NCBI RefSeq assembly: GCF_000282895.1
Contig: NZ_ALBQ01000003.1
Location: 62,001 to 126,000, forward strand
Length of the DNA: 64,000 bases
Origin: Sphingomonas sp. ATCC 31555
Lineage (GTDB): Bacteria; Pseudomonadota; Alphaproteobacteria; Sphingomonadales; Sphingomonadaceae
Direction: 5' to 3'
Part shown: piece by piece, positions 16,426 through 25,307 of the stretch
How the letters are laid out: every line of letters starts with the position of its first letter
Numbering within the stretch: the first letter of the stretch is position 1
The notes under the pieces: model-generated
What the model was told of the DNA's origin: nothing
The model's input: only the letters and a program-made list of their open reading frames with translations
Databases searched by the model: none
Program-made: the position numbers and the translations under genes

Positions 16426-17886
16426 ATGCGCCCATCGCGATCGACCCTTTCCCTCGCGGCCGCCGTGTTTCTGCTGAGCGGCTGCGCGACAGGTCCGCGC
16501 TATGCGGTTCCGGCGACGCCGGCGCCTGCGCACTTTGCCTATGGCTCCGCAGTGGAAGCCCGTGCCGCCAGCGTCGAGCGTGCTGATCTGGTCGAATGGT
16601 GGCGCGGGTTCCGCGACCCGACACTTTCGACCTTGGTCGAGCGGGCGGTGGCACAGAATCTCGATCTCCAGCAGGCGGTCGCGCGCGTCACCCAGGCCCG
16701 CGCAGCGCTCAAGGGTGCCAATGCCGCGCTGCTGCCGGTCGGGCAGGTGAGCGGGCAGGGCGGCGGGATCTACCAGTCCAAGGAAACGCCGATCGGACGG
16801 TTGGCGAGCGCCTTCCCCCAGTTCGAACGCTCGACGGAAAGCTATGAGCTTGGCGTCGGCGCAAGCTGGGAACTCGATCTGTTCGGCGGCCGGGATGCCG
16901 CGCGGGACGCAGCGCGCGCCGACTGGCAGGCCTCGGCGGCCGGGGCGGTGGCTGCGCGGCTCACGGTGATCGCGCAGACGGCGGACACCTATATCCAGGC
17001 GCGCGCGCTCCAGGCGCGCCTCGCGATTGCTCTCGACCAGCTGAAGACGCAGCAGGGGCTCACCGATCTTGTCCGCCTGCAGTTCGAAAAGGGCGTGGGG
17101 GCCGAGTTGCAGCTTCGCCAGGCCGAAGGCGCGCTCGGGCAGCTTCGGTCGGCGGTGCCTGCGCTGCAGAACCAGCTGGACGTGACCCTGCACGCCCTCG
17201 ATGTGCTGGTGGGCGAGCAGCCGGGCACCGCGAGGGAGATGCTTGGCGACGAGGCGGCGATACCCGCCGCCCCCGGCATCGCTTCGATCGACGGCCCGGC
17301 GGAATTGCTGCGGCGCCGGCCGGACCTGATCGCGGCGGAACGCTCGCTGGCCGCTTCCAATGCGCGGATCGGCGCGGCGATGTCCGAATATTATCCCAAA
17401 TTCTCGCTGAACGCCTTCCTCGGCACCGCGACGACCAGTGCCGGCGGGCTGTTCGGCGGCGGCGCGACCCAGGCAAACGGCGTGCTGGGCCTGCGCTGGC
17501 GTCTGTTCGATTTCGGCCGGGTCGATGCCGAGATCCGCGCCGCCAAGGGGCGCAATGCCGAGTTGCTGGCCGCCTATCGCCAGGCGGTGCTGCGCGCCTC
17601 GCAGGACGTGGAGGATGCTTTCTCCACCCTGGTGCAGCAGGAGGCGCGGGCCGAAGCGCTCACTGCGGCGGAAATGTCGCTCGCGCGGGCGCGGGAAGCA
17701 TCGTTCGCCGCCTACAAGGGCGGGGCGGTCAGCCTCGTCGAGGTGCTCGATGCCGATCGCCGCTTGCTCGAGGCCCGCGACGGCGTGGTGCAGGCGCGGG
17801 CGGCGGCGAGCCGGGGCGCGGTCGCATCGTTCCGCGCGCTGGGCGGCGGCTGGGATCCTGCCGGGCCTCGCATCGCAAGCAACTAA
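16426..17886 (+). CDS. NodT-family outer-membrane factor lipoprotein
   Basis: A 486-residue TolC-like channel of the NodT/OprM type that completes the tripartite RND pump. ATG 16426 is chosen because it opens a lipoprotein signal with lipobox (FLLSGC) and has AGGTG upstream. Two internally repeated outer-membrane-efflux domains are visible, each with long alanine-rich helices (QNLDLQQAVARVTQARAALK near residue 75; VLRASQDVEDAFSTLVQQEA near 390) and the conserved LLRRRPDLIAAERSLAASNARIG stretch. It is transcribed away from the TetR gene and shares an operator type with the pump operon. Confidence 0.94.
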   Translation: MRPSRSTLSLAAAVFLLSGCATGPRYAVPATPAPAHFAYGSAVEARAASVERADLVEWWRGFRDPTLSTLVERAVAQNLDLQQAVARVTQARAALKGANAALLPVGQVSGQGGGIYQSKETPIGRLASAFPQFERSTESYELGVGASWELDLFGGRDAARDAARADWQASAAGAVAARLTVIAQTADTYIQARALQARLAIALDQLKTQQGLTDLVRLQFEKGVGAELQLRQAEGALGQLRSAVPALQNQLDVTLHALDVLVGEQPGTAREMLGDEAAIPAAPGIASIDGPAELLRRRPDLIAAERSLAASNARIGAAMSEYYPKFSLNAFLGTATTSAGGLFGGGATQANGVLGLRWRLFDFGRVDAEIRAAKGRNAELLAAYRQAVLRASQDVEDAFSTLVQQEARAEALTAAEMSLARAREASFAAYKGGAVSLVEVLDADRRLLEARDGVVQARAAASRGAVASFRALGGGWDPAGPRIASN

Positions 17887-17966
17887 GGTGCGGGTATTTG
17901 CCCCCGTGCTGCTCCCAAGCTCCTGAAACCAGGCCCGTGTGGCGGGCGATCTGAGGAAAGCAAGCA

Positions 17967-18776
17967 ATGGCTACCATGGAAGCATTGCCGGTCGCGCTCG
18001 TGACCGGCGCATCATCGGGTATTGGGCTGGCGACCGCGCAAGCGCTGCGCAGCGCAGGCTACCGGGTGTTCGGAACCGGCCGTCGGGCAGACGGATCCAC
18101 CAAGGAGGGCATCACCATGCTCGCCTGCGACGTCACCGACGATGCATCGGTCGCGGCGACGGTCGCCGCCGTGCTGCAACGCGCCGGCCGGATCGATCTG
18201 CTGGTCAATAATGCCGGTTTCGGCATGGCGGGGGCGGCAGAGGAAACCTCGCTCGAGCAGACCCGCCAGCTCTTCGAGGTGAACCTCTTCGGCCTGATCC
18301 GCATGACGCAAGCCGTGCTGCCGCACATGCGGGAAGCCGGCAGGGGGCGGATCCTCAACATCAGCTCTGCCTTCGGCTTCATGCCGGCGCCCTACATGGC
18401 CGTTTATGCCGCGAGCAAGCATGCCGTCGAAGGCTATTCCCAGTCGCTCGACCACGAGGTTCGCAGCTTCGGCATCCGGGTAATCGCCGTCGAGCCGGCG
18501 AACACGAAGACGGCGTTCGACGCCAATCTCGCCTATGGCGACCGGCATCTCGACGCCTACGCCACGACGCGGCCAATGATCCACTTTATGCTCAAGGGCA
18601 TGATGGAAACCGGGGACGAGGCGAAGGTGGTGGCGGACGCGGTCGTGGCCGCCGCGTCCTCGCCCAAGCCCCGGCTCCGCTGGCCAGCGGGCAAGGGCAA
18701 AAAGTTCAGCCTGCTCCGCCGCTTCGTGCCCGACGACGCGTTCGACAAGAGCCTGCGCAAGCAACTGGGACTGTGA
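17967..18776 (+). CDS. Short-chain dehydrogenase/reductase
   Basis: A 269-residue classical SDR oxidoreductase with an NAD(P)-binding Rossmann fold. Motifs in order: TGASSGIG (about residues 13-20), NNAGFG (about 82-87), and catalytic YAASK (about 150-154) with the upstream serine in NISSAFG. The arginine-rich region after the second strand (GTGRRADGS) favours NADP(H). The start follows AGGAAAG. It lies just after the outer-membrane factor gene, about 80 bases downstream, and may be read from the same promoter, but its substrate is not evident. Confidence 0.9.
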   Translation: MATMEALPVALVTGASSGIGLATAQALRSAGYRVFGTGRRADGSTKEGITMLACDVTDDASVAATVAAVLQRAGRIDLLVNNAGFGMAGAAEETSLEQTRQLFEVNLFGLIRMTQAVLPHMREAGRGRILNISSAFGFMPAPYMAVYAASKHAVEGYSQSLDHEVRSFGIRVIAVEPANTKTAFDANLAYGDRHLDAYATTRPMIHFMLKGMMETGDEAKVVADAVVAAASSPKPRLRWPAGKGKKFSLLRRFVPDDAFDKSLRKQLGL

Positions 18777-19026
18777 GAAAGGGCAGCTGCGAGTTATAGA
18801 CTAACCGGCTCATTACCAGCTGCCTGCCACGGCATCATTGCCGAAACGCTCGGGACCGAAGCTAGGGGTAGCGCGGGCGGCGACAGGAGCACAACGAGAT
18901 CTGCTCGATGCGCAGGTCGCATCGACACCACCCGACTTCGCCCGCGTCCGTCAGGAAGGGGATTGCCGAAGCGGGCCAGCCGCCGGACTCGTGATCCGGA
19001 GACTGGCGCGGCGAGAATTCGGCCGG
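18777..19026. other. Intergenic stretch without recognisable gene
   Basis: About 250 bases between the SDR and the NmrA-like remnant. It contains a weak GGCAGCTG/CAGCTGCC inverted repeat (near 18782-18830) that could end SDR transcription. I see no coding or RNA signal. It marks the left edge of the decaying region. Confidence 0.4.
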
Positions 19027-19516
19027 TCAGGCAGCCGCCAATGCGACAGCGGTTTCCCGGTAACCGTGCAGCGGGCGGCCCAGCATCGCGGTCAGGCGTT
19101 CGCGATCGCCATCATCCGGGATCATGCCGTCGCTAACATAGCGCTCCGCCATCAGGCGCATTTCATAGGCGGTCCAGCGCGGCAGGAAGGTCGCCATATT
19201 CTGCTCGAACGCACTGGGGTCATCACCGCCATAGACAACCGGGCGGCCCAGCACGTCGGACCAGATCGCCGCGACGCTTTCGCCCGTGAGCGTATCGGGA
19301 CCGACCAGGTTGATCGTCTCGATCGGCAACTTCTCAGGCGCGCGGTCGCGGCGCAGCAGTTCGAGCGCGGCGACCTCCGCAATGTCGCGGGTATCCACCA
19401 TCGCGACGCCCTTGCTGCCGATCGTCATCGGGTAGACGCCGTGTTGGAGGATGACTTCCTTCACCACCGCTTCGTTGTCGATGAAATAGGTCGGCCGCAG
19501 GATCGTCGCGCCGAAA
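19027..19516 (-). pseudogene. NmrA-like NAD(P)-binding protein, 5' half deleted
   Basis: The C-terminal half of an NmrA/atypical-SDR protein. Readable sequence starts at about 19516 (DFGATILRPTYFIDNEAVV), whose ILRPTYF is the conserved mid-protein segment, and continues to the stop at 19027. The N-terminal Rossmann nucleotide-binding half is missing. An internal ATG at 19467 could make a 146-residue fragment, but it would lack the cofactor site. Directly beyond the junction, on the opposite strand, begins the equally beheaded LysR gene. One deletion that removed both 5' ends and the shared promoter explains this. Confidence 0.8.
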
Positions 19517-19517
19517 T

Positions 19518-20120
19518 CCGCTGCTCTTCTCGCAGACCGCGATGGGGCGGCTGGCAGCCGACTTCGCGCGGCGATACCCCGAGGTCCGGCTGGAGGTCAC
19601 CGCTGACGATCGCGCGGTGGAGATGATCGAGGAGGGCTATGATCTGGTGATCCGCGTCGATCCGGCTGCCGACGATGCGCTGGTCGGTCGGCCGTTCCTG
19701 CACGATCGGCTGGTGGTGGTGACGAGCGCGCAATTGGTGCTGCCGGAAAGTGGCGCGGTTCCTGCCGTGGTCCGCGGCGGCGATCCGGCGCGGAACTGGA
19801 CGGTCACGGGCATAGACGGCACAAACGAAATCGCGATAGATCCGGTGCTGCGGCTGTCGTCGCTTGTGATGATCCGGGATGCGGTCCGCGCCGGGGGCGG
19901 GGCGGCGCGGCTGCCGCTATCGCTGGTCAGCCGCGATATTGCCGCGAAGCGGCTGACATGGAGGGGCGATGTGGCAGGTTCGGATATCGCCTTGTGGGCG
20001 CTCTACCCGTCGCGACGCCTGCTGAGCGCCAGAGTGTCAGCGTTTCTCGACTTTTTGCGCGAGGCTTTCCCCAACGGAACGCCGGAAGAACTGGCCGCCT
20101 ATCTTGACGACCAGCCCTGA
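19518..20120 (+). pseudogene. LysR-family regulator, DNA-binding half deleted
   Basis: Only the effector-binding domain of a LysR regulator survives. Sequence becomes recognisable at 19518 (NPLLFSQTAMGRLAADFARR, the start of the co-inducer domain) and runs in frame to the stop at 20120, including YDLVIRVDP and FLDFLREAFP. The N-terminal helix-turn-helix (about 90 residues) is absent. The first in-frame ATG is 19542, without a good ribosome site. It abuts the NmrA-like remnant on the other strand, which was probably its divergent target gene. Confidence 0.82.
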
Positions 20121-20139
20121 CCTGTGCGGAGGCTTCGTC

Positions 20140-20874
20140 TTACGCCGTCGCGCCGCCATCGATGTTGAGCGTCGTGCCCGTGATGTAGCTGGCATCTGGT
20201 CCGGCGAGGAACGCGACCGCACCCGCGATCTCCTCGACCTTGCCATAGCGCCCGAGCGGGATGGCGCTGAGGATCTGCCCGGCAAAGTCGCTGTCGGCCG
20301 GGTTCATGTCGGTATCGATCGGCCCCGGCTGAACGGTGTTGACCAGGATGTTGCGGGCCGCGAGGTCCTTCGCCCAGCCGCGAGCCAGTGCCGCAACCGC
20401 CGCCTTGGTCGCGCTGTAGACCGTCGTCGCGGGGAAGGCCATCTCGCCCGAGATGCTGCCGATCAGGATGATGCGCCCGCCTTCGCGAAGGTGCGGCAGC
20501 GCCGCGCGCGTGCCGATATGCAGGCCCTTTACGTTGACGGCAAACTGGCGATCATAGGTTTCGTCGGTGTCGTCGGTGACGGTCGAGAACTCCGCCACAC
20601 CCGCATTATGGACGAGGATGTCGATCCCACCCAGGGCGGCGGCGGCCTGTTCGACGCCTGCGCGCTGCGAGGCCGGCTCGGCCGCATTGGCCTGGAAGGC
20701 GAAGGCGGTACCGCCGGCGGCTTCGATCGCCGCCACGGTGGCGTCCGCTGCCGCCTTGTTGCCGGCATAGGTGATCGCAACCGCCGCGCCGTCGGCTGCC
20801 AGTCGCTTGGCGATCGCGGCGCCGATCCCGCGCGATCCGCCGGAGACGAGCGCCTTTTTGCCCTGAAGTGACAT
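20140..20874 (-). CDS. SDR-family oxidoreductase (FabG-like)
   Basis: A 244-residue short-chain dehydrogenase. ATG 20874 follows a strong GGAGGATC and begins MSLQGKKALVSGGSRGIG. Motifs: SGGSRGIG (cofactor), HNAGVAEF, active-site serine in LIGSISGE, catalytic YSATK, and the C-terminal GTTLNIDGG typical of FabG-like enzymes. It is divergent from a small ArsR-type regulator, with inverted AGTTC repeats between them, so expression is probably controlled by that protein. Substrate unknown. Confidence 0.92.
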   Translation of the reverse strand: MSLQGKKALVSGGSRGIGAAIAKRLAADGAAVAITYAGNKAAADATVAAIEAAGGTAFAFQANAAEPASQRAGVEQAAAALGGIDILVHNAGVAEFSTVTDDTDETYDRQFAVNVKGLHIGTRAALPHLREGGRIILIGSISGEMAFPATTVYSATKAAVAALARGWAKDLAARNILVNTVQPGPIDTDMNPADSDFAGQILSAIPLGRYGKVEEIAGAVAFLAGPDASYITGTTLNIDGGATA

Positions 20875-20953
20875 GTAGATCCTCCGAAAATGTGGCCCGC
20901 GATCACGGCGTCGTGCGCTGTCGGCAGGCAAGGATATGGCGCGTCAGTTCAAC

Positions 20954-20972
20954 AGTTCAACATTCCCGAACT
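20954..20972. promoter_or_regulatory. Candidate operator between SDR and ArsR-like gene
   Basis: AGTTC-N9-GAACT (20954-20958 and 20968-20972), with a further direct copy of CAGTTCAA starting at 20945. It sits in the 130-base divergent promoter region, in sequence richer in A and T than the genes. Binding by the neighbouring ArsR-like protein is inferred. Confidence 0.5.
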
Positions 20973-21005
20973 ATTAAATTTATCACAGCGCCCTATATCA
21001 ATCGC

Positions 21006-21317
21006 ATGGCCCGCTTCACCCATCCAAGGCTGGAAGACGTCCCGCTTGACCTGGCGCTGCATGCGCTGGCCGATCCCAATCGGCTGGAGATGGTCGCGCG
21101 GCTGGCGGCGGCCGAGCGGTTGCGCTGCACGGATGCCGCGCCCTGCGAAGCCATCCCCAAGAGCACGCTGTCCAATCACCTTAAGCTGCTCCGCGCGGCA
21201 GGGCTGATCAAGACGACGCAGGTGGGGCGCGAGATGATCAATAGCTTGCGGCGATCCGAGTTCGATCGCCGCTTTCCGGGGTTGCTCGACGCGGTGCTCG
21301 CCAATCGGCCTGGCTGA
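21006..21317 (+). CDS. ArsR-family winged-helix regulator
   Basis: A 103-residue ArsR/SmtB-type transcriptional regulator. ATG 21006 starts MARFTHPRLEDVPLDLALHA. The winged helix reads ALADPNRLEMVARLAAAERL and then STLSNHLKLLRAAGLIKTTQVG, the recognition helix and wing. Two cysteines (RCTDAAPCEA) lie before the recognition helix, not in the classical metal-binding position, so effector type is unclear. It is divergent from an SDR gene that it probably represses. It is convergent with the broken aldo/keto reductase gene. Confidence 0.85.
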   Translation: MARFTHPRLEDVPLDLALHALADPNRLEMVARLAAAERLRCTDAAPCEAIPKSTLSNHLKLLRAAGLIKTTQVGREMINSLRRSEFDRRFPGLLDAVLANRPG

Positions 21318-21859
21318 TCACCTGCCGATTCCGTCGAGCTTGGTGACTGCGTCCTGCGGCAGCGTCAGCGATGCCTCGTCGCCGCGGTGGCCGAGGTTGT
21401 ACTGGTTCTGGACGCAGACGATCTCGGCGATCGCCCGTGCTTCCTTGAACTGCGTGCGTGTCACGTTGCTGAGCCCGATATGGCGCACCAGCCCTTGCCG
21501 TTGCAGGTCCGCCACCACCTTCAGCGGTGCGGCGAGCGATCCTTCGCCGGGCAATGAACGTCGAACATCAGGCGGAGATTGACGACGTCCAGTGCCTCCA
21601 GCCCGAGGTCTTCGAGATTATCGGCGACGGCGCGTGCCAGTTCGTCCGGCGCGAACGCCGGCAGCCAAGAGGCATTTTCACCCCGTCGTGCGCCGATCTT
21701 GGTGCCGATCTGCAGGTCCTGCGGATATGGGAACAGCGCCTCGCGGATCAGCCGGTTGGTGACGTGCGGGCCGGAAAAGTCGCTGGTGTCGAGGTGGTTC
21801 ACCCCCGCGTCGATGGCAGCGCGCAGCACGGCCCGCGCCTGATCGGGGTCGCGCGGCAA
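21318..21859 (-). pseudogene. Aldo/keto reductase, multiply disrupted
   Basis: Remains of an aldo/keto reductase of the AKR13-like oxidoreductase group. From about 21859 (no recognisable N-terminal 30 residues; the only nearby start is TTG) one frame reads RAVLRAAIDAGVNHLDTSDF to NLRLMFDVH. After about 21548 the sequence continues in another frame (GEGSLAAPLKVVADLQRQGL then RHIGLSNVT, VCVQNQYNLGHRGDEA). There it jumps directly to the C-terminal LTLPQDAVTKLDGIG, omitting about 60-70 residues. The expected catalytic tyrosine in DTSDFYGP is serine (DTSDFSGP). A frameshift, an internal deletion and loss of an active-site residue make function very unlikely. Confidence 0.82.
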
Positions 21860-22066
21860 GGCCTGCTGGTGCCATCGGCATCGAAAACGAAGCTGGATTT
21901 CCGCAATGAGTCCCTATCCATGATCATCGCAGGAAACTGAGAAAAAACGGGCCTAACCGGTCCGATATCTCTCATAATGTTCCGCTGTGGCCCACGCAAA
22001 GGGGACCACGAACGCTTCAGGAGTCGTGGCCCCATGCTTACCGTGGTCCAGCTCTGAGCGCTTCAG

Positions 22067-22203
22067 CCTGCACCCTGGCGCTTCAAGGTTTTCAACTCGG
22101 GCGGGTCCATCTGCTCGTCCAGCCTGATGGCGCCTTGCTGTGGCGATTCCGCTATCGATGCTCTGGCGAGCGGAAGCTGTCGCTCGGCAACTTCCCCCTC
22201 TAC
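22067..22203 (+). pseudogene. Tyrosine-recombinase (DUF4102 integrase) N-terminal remnant
   Basis: A short decayed piece of a phage/island-type integrase. Frame one gives PAPWRFKVFNSGG (22067-22105). One base back, frame two gives VHLLVQPDGALLWRFRYRCS and then GERKLSLGNFPLY (22105-22203). Together they match the N-terminal arm-binding domain of P4-type integrases (usually ...GGLHLLV.P.G.KLWR.RYR...GK.K.LSLG.YP). Matching stops abruptly after 22203, and the catalytic domain is absent. It is the only mobile-element trace seen in the window and lies in the middle of the decaying accessory region. Confidence 0.68.
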
Positions 22204-22252
22204 GCCCGCCGGCACACGGGATTCCTGACACTGCCATCGAAAGCTGCCGCGT

Positions 22253-22969
22253 CTAGCCCGGTTCTCCGGCATCAGTCGACAGGCGGTCCAGCAGCTCGCC
22301 CAGTAGCAGGCGCTCGCCCGGAGAAAGATGCGCCACAGCGTTCAGATGGGCCCGCAATCCAATTGCCAGCCCCCTAGGTTCTGCGGCAGAGCGCGTAGGC
22401 TCTTCGACAAGCACTGCTAGGCACGCTTCCAGCGCCAATGGAGCAAGGAACGGATCGCGATCCGCTGCCGGACTGGCGAGCAGGGTAGCAATGATTCCGG
22501 TGCCGGCGGCGTGGATCAGCGCGACGGCCCGCTCCACGGGCACGCGGAGCCGACCGGCACGCGCGATCCGTTCGACCCGCGCGCGCAGAATATCCATGCC
22601 GGCCAGCATCGCGGGAGACGGAGGGCCGGCGCGGCCGACCTCGCTCATAATCGCGAACACAGCCGGGTTGGCCACGCCGAACTTCACATAGGCGCCCCAA
22701 GCTTCACGCAAATTCTCCACCGGATCAGGATGCGGCGCGACCTGACGCTTGCTCGCCACGAATGCGGCGAGGCCATGCTCGGCCACTGCGTCGAGCAATC
22801 CGCGCTTGTCGCCGAACAGCCGATAGATGGTCGGAGCCTGCACAGAGGCGGCGGCAGCTACCGCGCGCGTCGTCAGGGCTGGGACGCCGCCCGCAAGGAC
22901 CAGCTGCGCGGCCGCTGCCAGGATGCGCGCTCGCGTATCGGGAATGTCGTCGTCGTTGCCAAGCTTCAT
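22253..22969 (-). CDS. TetR-family transcriptional regulator
   Basis: A 238-residue TetR regulator; ATG 22969 ([20 protein letters not shown]) is chosen over upstream in-frame codons because the domain starts about 10 residues later. The helix-turn-helix is [20 protein letters not shown] followed by [16 protein letters not shown]. The C-terminal ligand domain is alanine- and leucine-rich without identifiable ligand. It is divergent from an NAD(P)-binding oxidoreductase gene, with a small palindrome in the 105-base gap, so it probably represses that gene and itself. Confidence 0.9.
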   Translation of the reverse strand: MKLGNDDDIPDTRARILAAAAQLVLAGGVPALTTRAVAAAASVQAPTIYRLFGDKRGLLDAVAEHGLAAFVASKRQVAPHPDPVENLREAWGAYVKFGVANPAVFAIMSEVGRAGPPSPAMLAGMDILRARVERIARAGRLRVPVERAVALIHAAGTGIIATLLASPAADRDPFLAPLALEACLAVLVEEPTRSAAEPRGLAIGLRAHLNAVAHLSPGERLLLGELLDRLSTDAGEPG

Positions 22970-23026
22970 ATCGGTACGCTTAGCATCGCTACATACTTGC
23001 TGATAGCGCTGCTTGCATGCGCCTGT

Positions 23027-23037
23027 TATCAATGATA
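23027..23037. promoter_or_regulatory. Candidate TetR operator TATCA-A-TGATA
   Basis: A perfect 11-base palindrome in the gap between the divergent TetR and NAD(P)-binding genes. Another TGATAGC copy occurs near 23001. It overlaps an AT-rich promoter-like zone. Recognition by the adjacent TetR protein is inferred. Confidence 0.5.
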
Positions 23038-23073
23038 GCAATATTTCGTTTCCGATGAAAACAGGAGTTCCGC

Positions 23074-23979
23074 ATGATCCTCGTCACCGGTGCCACCGGC
23101 AAGCTCGGGCGCCAGATCTTGGCTGAACTCCGTAGTCGGATGGATCCCACTAAACTGGCGATCAGCGTGCGTGATCCTGGCAGGGCGGCCGACCTCGAAG
23201 CCAGCGGCATTCTGGTCAGGCGCGGCGACTATGCCGATCCCGTCAGCCTGACTGATGCGTTCGAAGGGGCGCATCAGATTCTCCTGCTATCGTCGAATGC
23301 GCGCGCATCAGGCGGCGACGCGGTAGCCCAGCACCGCAACGCAATCGAAGCCGCGCGGGCGGTGGGTGTTCGGCGGATTGTCTACACGAGTCACATGGGG
23401 GCATGCGAGACGTCTGCCTTTTCGCCGATGCACGACCATGCTGCGACCGAGGCATTGCTTGTGGAGTCCGGAATCGCCTGGACTGCGCTGCGCAACGGCT
23501 TCTACGCCGCGACAGTAACGATGCTGATGGGTGGCGCGGCGGACAGCGGCGTGCTGGAAGCGCCCGAAGATGGCCCCGTCGCGTGGACAGACCATGCCGA
23601 TCTCGCAGCGGCGGCTGCTGCCGTCCTTTGCAACGAGGGCAGCTTCGACGGACCGACCCCACCGCTCACGGGTGAGCAGGCGCTCGATCTGGCGGGCATA
23701 GCGACGCTGCTTTCAGGCCAAGCGGGGCGGACGATCGAACGCCGTATGGTGTCTGACGAGGAACAGGAGGCATGGCTGTGCGCGCGGGGAGTGCCGGCAG
23801 GCGCCGTTGCTATGATGCTCGGCCTGTATCACGCAGCGCGAAACGGCGAGTTCTCTCGCACTGACCCCCTGCTCAGCCAACTGATCGGCCGGAGGCCGAT
23901 CCCGCTGGCCGAGGTGCTTGCCCGCAACGGCGCTGACAACGCGATCGTCACATCGCCCTCTTCCTCCACGCCCCGATAA
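23074..23979 (+). CDS. NAD(P)-binding NmrA/QorB-like oxidoreductase
   Basis: A 301-residue atypical SDR resembling NAD(P)H:quinone reductase QorB and NmrA-type proteins. The nucleotide-binding motif [11 protein letters not shown] opens the protein ([12 protein letters not shown]), followed by [11 protein letters not shown] and the middle segment [10 protein letters not shown]. The ribosome site ACAGGAG precedes ATG 23074. Control by the divergent TetR regulator is probable; such pairs often respond to quinones or electrophiles, but no substrate can be read here. Confidence 0.85.
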   Translation: MILVTGATGKLGRQILAELRSRMDPTKLAISVRDPGRAADLEASGILVRRGDYADPVSLTDAFEGAHQILLLSSNARASGGDAVAQHRNAIEAARAVGVRRIVYTSHMGACETSAFSPMHDHAATEALLVESGIAWTALRNGFYAATVTMLMGGAADSGVLEAPEDGPVAWTDHADLAAAAAAVLCNEGSFDGPTPPLTGEQALDLAGIATLLSGQAGRTIERRMVSDEEQEAWLCARGVPAGAVAMMLGLYHAARNGEFSRTDPLLSQLIGRRPIPLAEVLARNGADNAIVTSPSSSTPR

Positions 23980-24267
23980 TGCACACACGCGGCACGCATC
24001 TGGATCAACACGATGGCCGAAGTGTCGATGCCGTGGAGGAACCGGCGCTTGAAAGTTGCTGCTCTGCTTTCTGTTAAAAGGTGGAATGCGCCCAAACGGG
24101 CGTCACTCTAACAACGTCACTTCAGAGAAGTTGGGCGGTCGCTTCTCAGCTAATCCAAGTGCCCGTCTTCGGCCTCTGTGGGGCGCCACCGCAAAGGGAG
24201 TACATCTCTACGACACCAACCAAGCTATTCGTTTGCTGGCCGATCGTAGCTCGGCTAGGCGGGCGCT
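23980..24267. other. Intergenic stretch without recognisable gene
   Basis: About 290 bases of lower GC than the flanking genes. No reading frame in it resembles a known family, and no hairpin followed by a T run was seen. It may carry the promoter of the retropepsin-like gene or further debris of the decaying region. Confidence 0.4.
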
Positions 24268-25197
24268 ATGCGACTGCTTATCCTATGCCTGGCCGCGATG
24301 CAGCCGAACGGCGCGCAGGAAAGCGTTTCGGCCAGTCGGCCGGGTCGCGCTGCTGCTGCTCTCCGACTGCGACTGGCCGACCCGGCGGATCGGGCTCCGA
24401 TGGCGTATGACACCGCGAGGAACAACATTCTGTTCCAGGCGACGATCAACGGCCGACCGGCTACAGTGCTGCTGGACAATGGCGCCGACCAAACGCTGGT
24501 CGACCGGGGTTTTGCAGAGCGGGCGGGGATCGGGTTACGCGCTTCGGCTCGGCGCGTCGTGACCAGCGCGATGACGCAAGTCGCTACCGCGACGACCGAC
24601 CCGGTGACACTAGAAGCGACACGGAGTTTCCGAGTCCACGGAGCAATGGTGGCGCTGGACCTTCGTCCGGTCGAGAAGGCGCTGGGCAGGCAGGTGGACG
24701 CGGTGCTTGGCAGTGACGTACTGGATCATTTCGCCGTTCTGATCGATCCCCGCAGCAGGCGGTTGTCGTTCCATCAAGGCGGTAGTGCCAAGCCGATGCC
24801 GGGCACTACCGTACTGCCGATCGCGGCTGGCTCCATCGTCGCGGCCGAGCTCAACGAGCAGAAGGTCGGCCTGAGGATCGATCTCGGCTATAGTGGCGTC
24901 ATCCGTCTGTCCGACGCAGCGTGGCGGCGCGTGGTTCCTGCCGGTTCTCCGACGCGTGACGGATCCCAGACCTCCGCAGATGGAACCACGCGCGCCACCC
25001 GCGTTGGTCAGGCGGCGCTGCGGATGGGCACAGTTCGGATCGAGCGTGTTCCCGTCGATAGCGGCTATGTTCCGGAAGGTAAGGCGAGCGGTCTGCTGGG
25101 CAATGGGTTTCTATCGCGCGGGCCATTCATCCTAGATCTGAAGGGGCGCCAACTGCTGCTTCTCCCACAGCAGGCGAAGGAACCACGCACACCCTGA
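24268..25197 (+). CDS. Two-domain retropepsin-like (clan AA) aspartic protease homologue, exported
   Basis: A 309-residue protein with a probable signal peptide (about residues 1-16 or slightly longer) and two retropepsin-like halves. The first has LLDNGADQTLVDRGFAERAG, with Asn where active enzymes have Thr or Ser (D-[TS]-G), followed by AVLGSDVLDHFAVLIDPRSR, the second family landmark. The second half repeats this with LRIDLGYSGVIRLSD and GLLGNGFLSRGPFILDLKGR. The second aspartate is in D-L-G-Y-S context. The changed active-site triplets suggest low, altered or absent proteolysis. The ribosome site is weak. No operon partner; it follows a 290-base gene-free stretch. Confidence 0.78.
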   Translation: MRLLILCLAAMQPNGAQESVSASRPGRAAAALRLRLADPADRAPMAYDTARNNILFQATINGRPATVLLDNGADQTLVDRGFAERAGIGLRASARRVVTSAMTQVATATTDPVTLEATRSFRVHGAMVALDLRPVEKALGRQVDAVLGSDVLDHFAVLIDPRSRRLSFHQGGSAKPMPGTTVLPIAAGSIVAAELNEQKVGLRIDLGYSGVIRLSDAAWRRVVPAGSPTRDGSQTSADGTTRATRVGQAALRMGTVRIERVPVDSGYVPEGKASGLLGNGFLSRGPFILDLKGRQLLLLPQQAKEPRTP

Positions 25198-25307
25198 TTT
25201 ACCGCCCGGCATGCGCAGAACAACGCTCGATATAAGCTATTGCAAATCATTAGCAAACGAGGCAGCCTTGTTATCGATGCGGCAGCTCGGCGCCGCCAAC
25301 AAAGGAG

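Noticed and set aside
23829..24095. Possible transposase fragment on the minus strand (FKRRFLHGIDTSAIVLIQMR).
   Set aside because: No catalytic motif or terminal inverted repeat could be found; similarity is too weak to support a call.
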